Assembly (NCBI GenBank): GCA_002439735.1
Contig: DJPG01000130.1
Coordinates: 1-6,332, forward strand
DNA: 6,332 nucleotides
From: Firmicutes bacterium UBA6418
Lineage (GTDB): Bacteria; Bacillota; Clostridia; Peptostreptococcales; Anaerovoracaceae
Reading direction: 5' to 3'
Each line of letters opens with the position of its first letter. Within the stretch, counting starts at the first letter, position 1. The position numbers and the translations under genes are program-made. The notes under the pieces are model-generated. The model saw nothing but the letters and a program-made list of their open reading frames with translations. It was not told the origin of the DNA and did not search any database. Shown in pieces: positions 6,270 through 6,332 of the stretch.

Positions 6270-6298
6270 GTCGTTTCGACTCTCATACAAATTTCGAC
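6270..6298. repeat. Short repeat cluster in the phosphatase leader
   Basis: On the minus strand GTCGAAA occurs twice, 18 bases apart (6292-6298 and 6274-6280), and the second copy is part of a small inverted repeat GTCG-AAA-CGAC (6270-6280). The cluster sits between the candidate promoter and the start codon. It could be a binding site, but the units are short and chance is a fair explanation. Confidence 0.3.
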
Positions 6299-6303
6299 AA
6301 AAT

Positions 6304-6331
6304 ATTATCTACTTCTTATATATTGTGCCAC
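6304..6331 (-). promoter_or_regulatory. Weak candidate sigma-A-type promoter upstream of the phosphatase gene
   Basis: On the minus strand GTGGCA (4 of 6 to TTGACA, 6326-6331) is followed after 16 bases by GATAAT (5 of 6 to TATAAT, 6304-6309), in an AT-rich strip that ends at the window edge. Transcription would begin near 6297, giving a leader of about 50 bases before ATG 6245. AT-rich DNA yields such matches by chance, and genes before the phosphatase (for example a LytR-CpsA-Psr gene) could lie just outside the window in the same operon. Confidence 0.3.
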
Positions 6332-6332
6332 A

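Noticed and set aside
6246..6290. In-frame TTG start that would lengthen the phosphatase by 15 residues
   Set aside because: The family opens within a few residues of the DLHTH motif, which ATG 6245 provides; the extension has no family resemblance.

Overview
The window looks like the proximal part of a capsular or exopolysaccharide biosynthesis locus of a Bacillota (Firmicutes) bacterium. Every supported gene is on the minus strand, so the locus reads from high to low coordinates. Three things point to Bacillota. The chain-length protein and the tyrosine kinase are separate polypeptides, whereas proteobacterial Wzc is a fusion. The phosphatase is of the PHP (CpsB/CapC/YwqE) type. Good AGGAGG-like ribosome binding sites are present. 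Base composition by eye is a little over half G+C, which would suit a gut-type Clostridia lineage better than Staphylococcus or Streptococcus, but I cannot place it further.

Layout in transcription order: (1) an AT-rich upstream strip (6246-6332) with a weak promoter candidate; (2) a CpsB-type PHP protein-tyrosine phosphatase (6245-5520); (3) a roughly 200-base gap (5519-5317) with two strong overlapping dyads; (4) a CpsC/CapA/Wzz-type chain-length and kinase-modulator protein (5316-4528, GTG start); (5) its partner BY-kinase CpsD/CapB (4538-3834), overlapping by 11 bases; (6) capE (3786-2752), (7) capF (2755-1571) and (8) capG (1574-426), joined by ATGA overlaps; (9) the N-terminal 141 codons of a short-form phosphoglycosyl transferase (423-1), cut by the window edge.

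The first three genes form the phosphorylation module that controls polymer length and export: modulator, tyrosine kinase with a C-terminal tyrosine cluster, and opposing phosphatase. CapE, CapF and CapG match the three-step route from UDP-GlcNAc to UDP-N-acetyl-L-fucosamine (5-inverting 4,6-dehydratase, reductase/3-epimerase with a cupin domain, 2-epimerase). The partial last gene should load the first sugar phosphate onto undecaprenyl phosphate. The polymer therefore probably contains L-FucNAc. Glycosyltransferases, flippase and polymerase would be expected downstream, outside the window.

The genes are ordinary members of known families, and I found no convincing new system. The least explained part is the leader between the phosphatase and chain-length genes. 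No RNA genes, mobile elements or CRISPR repeats were seen.
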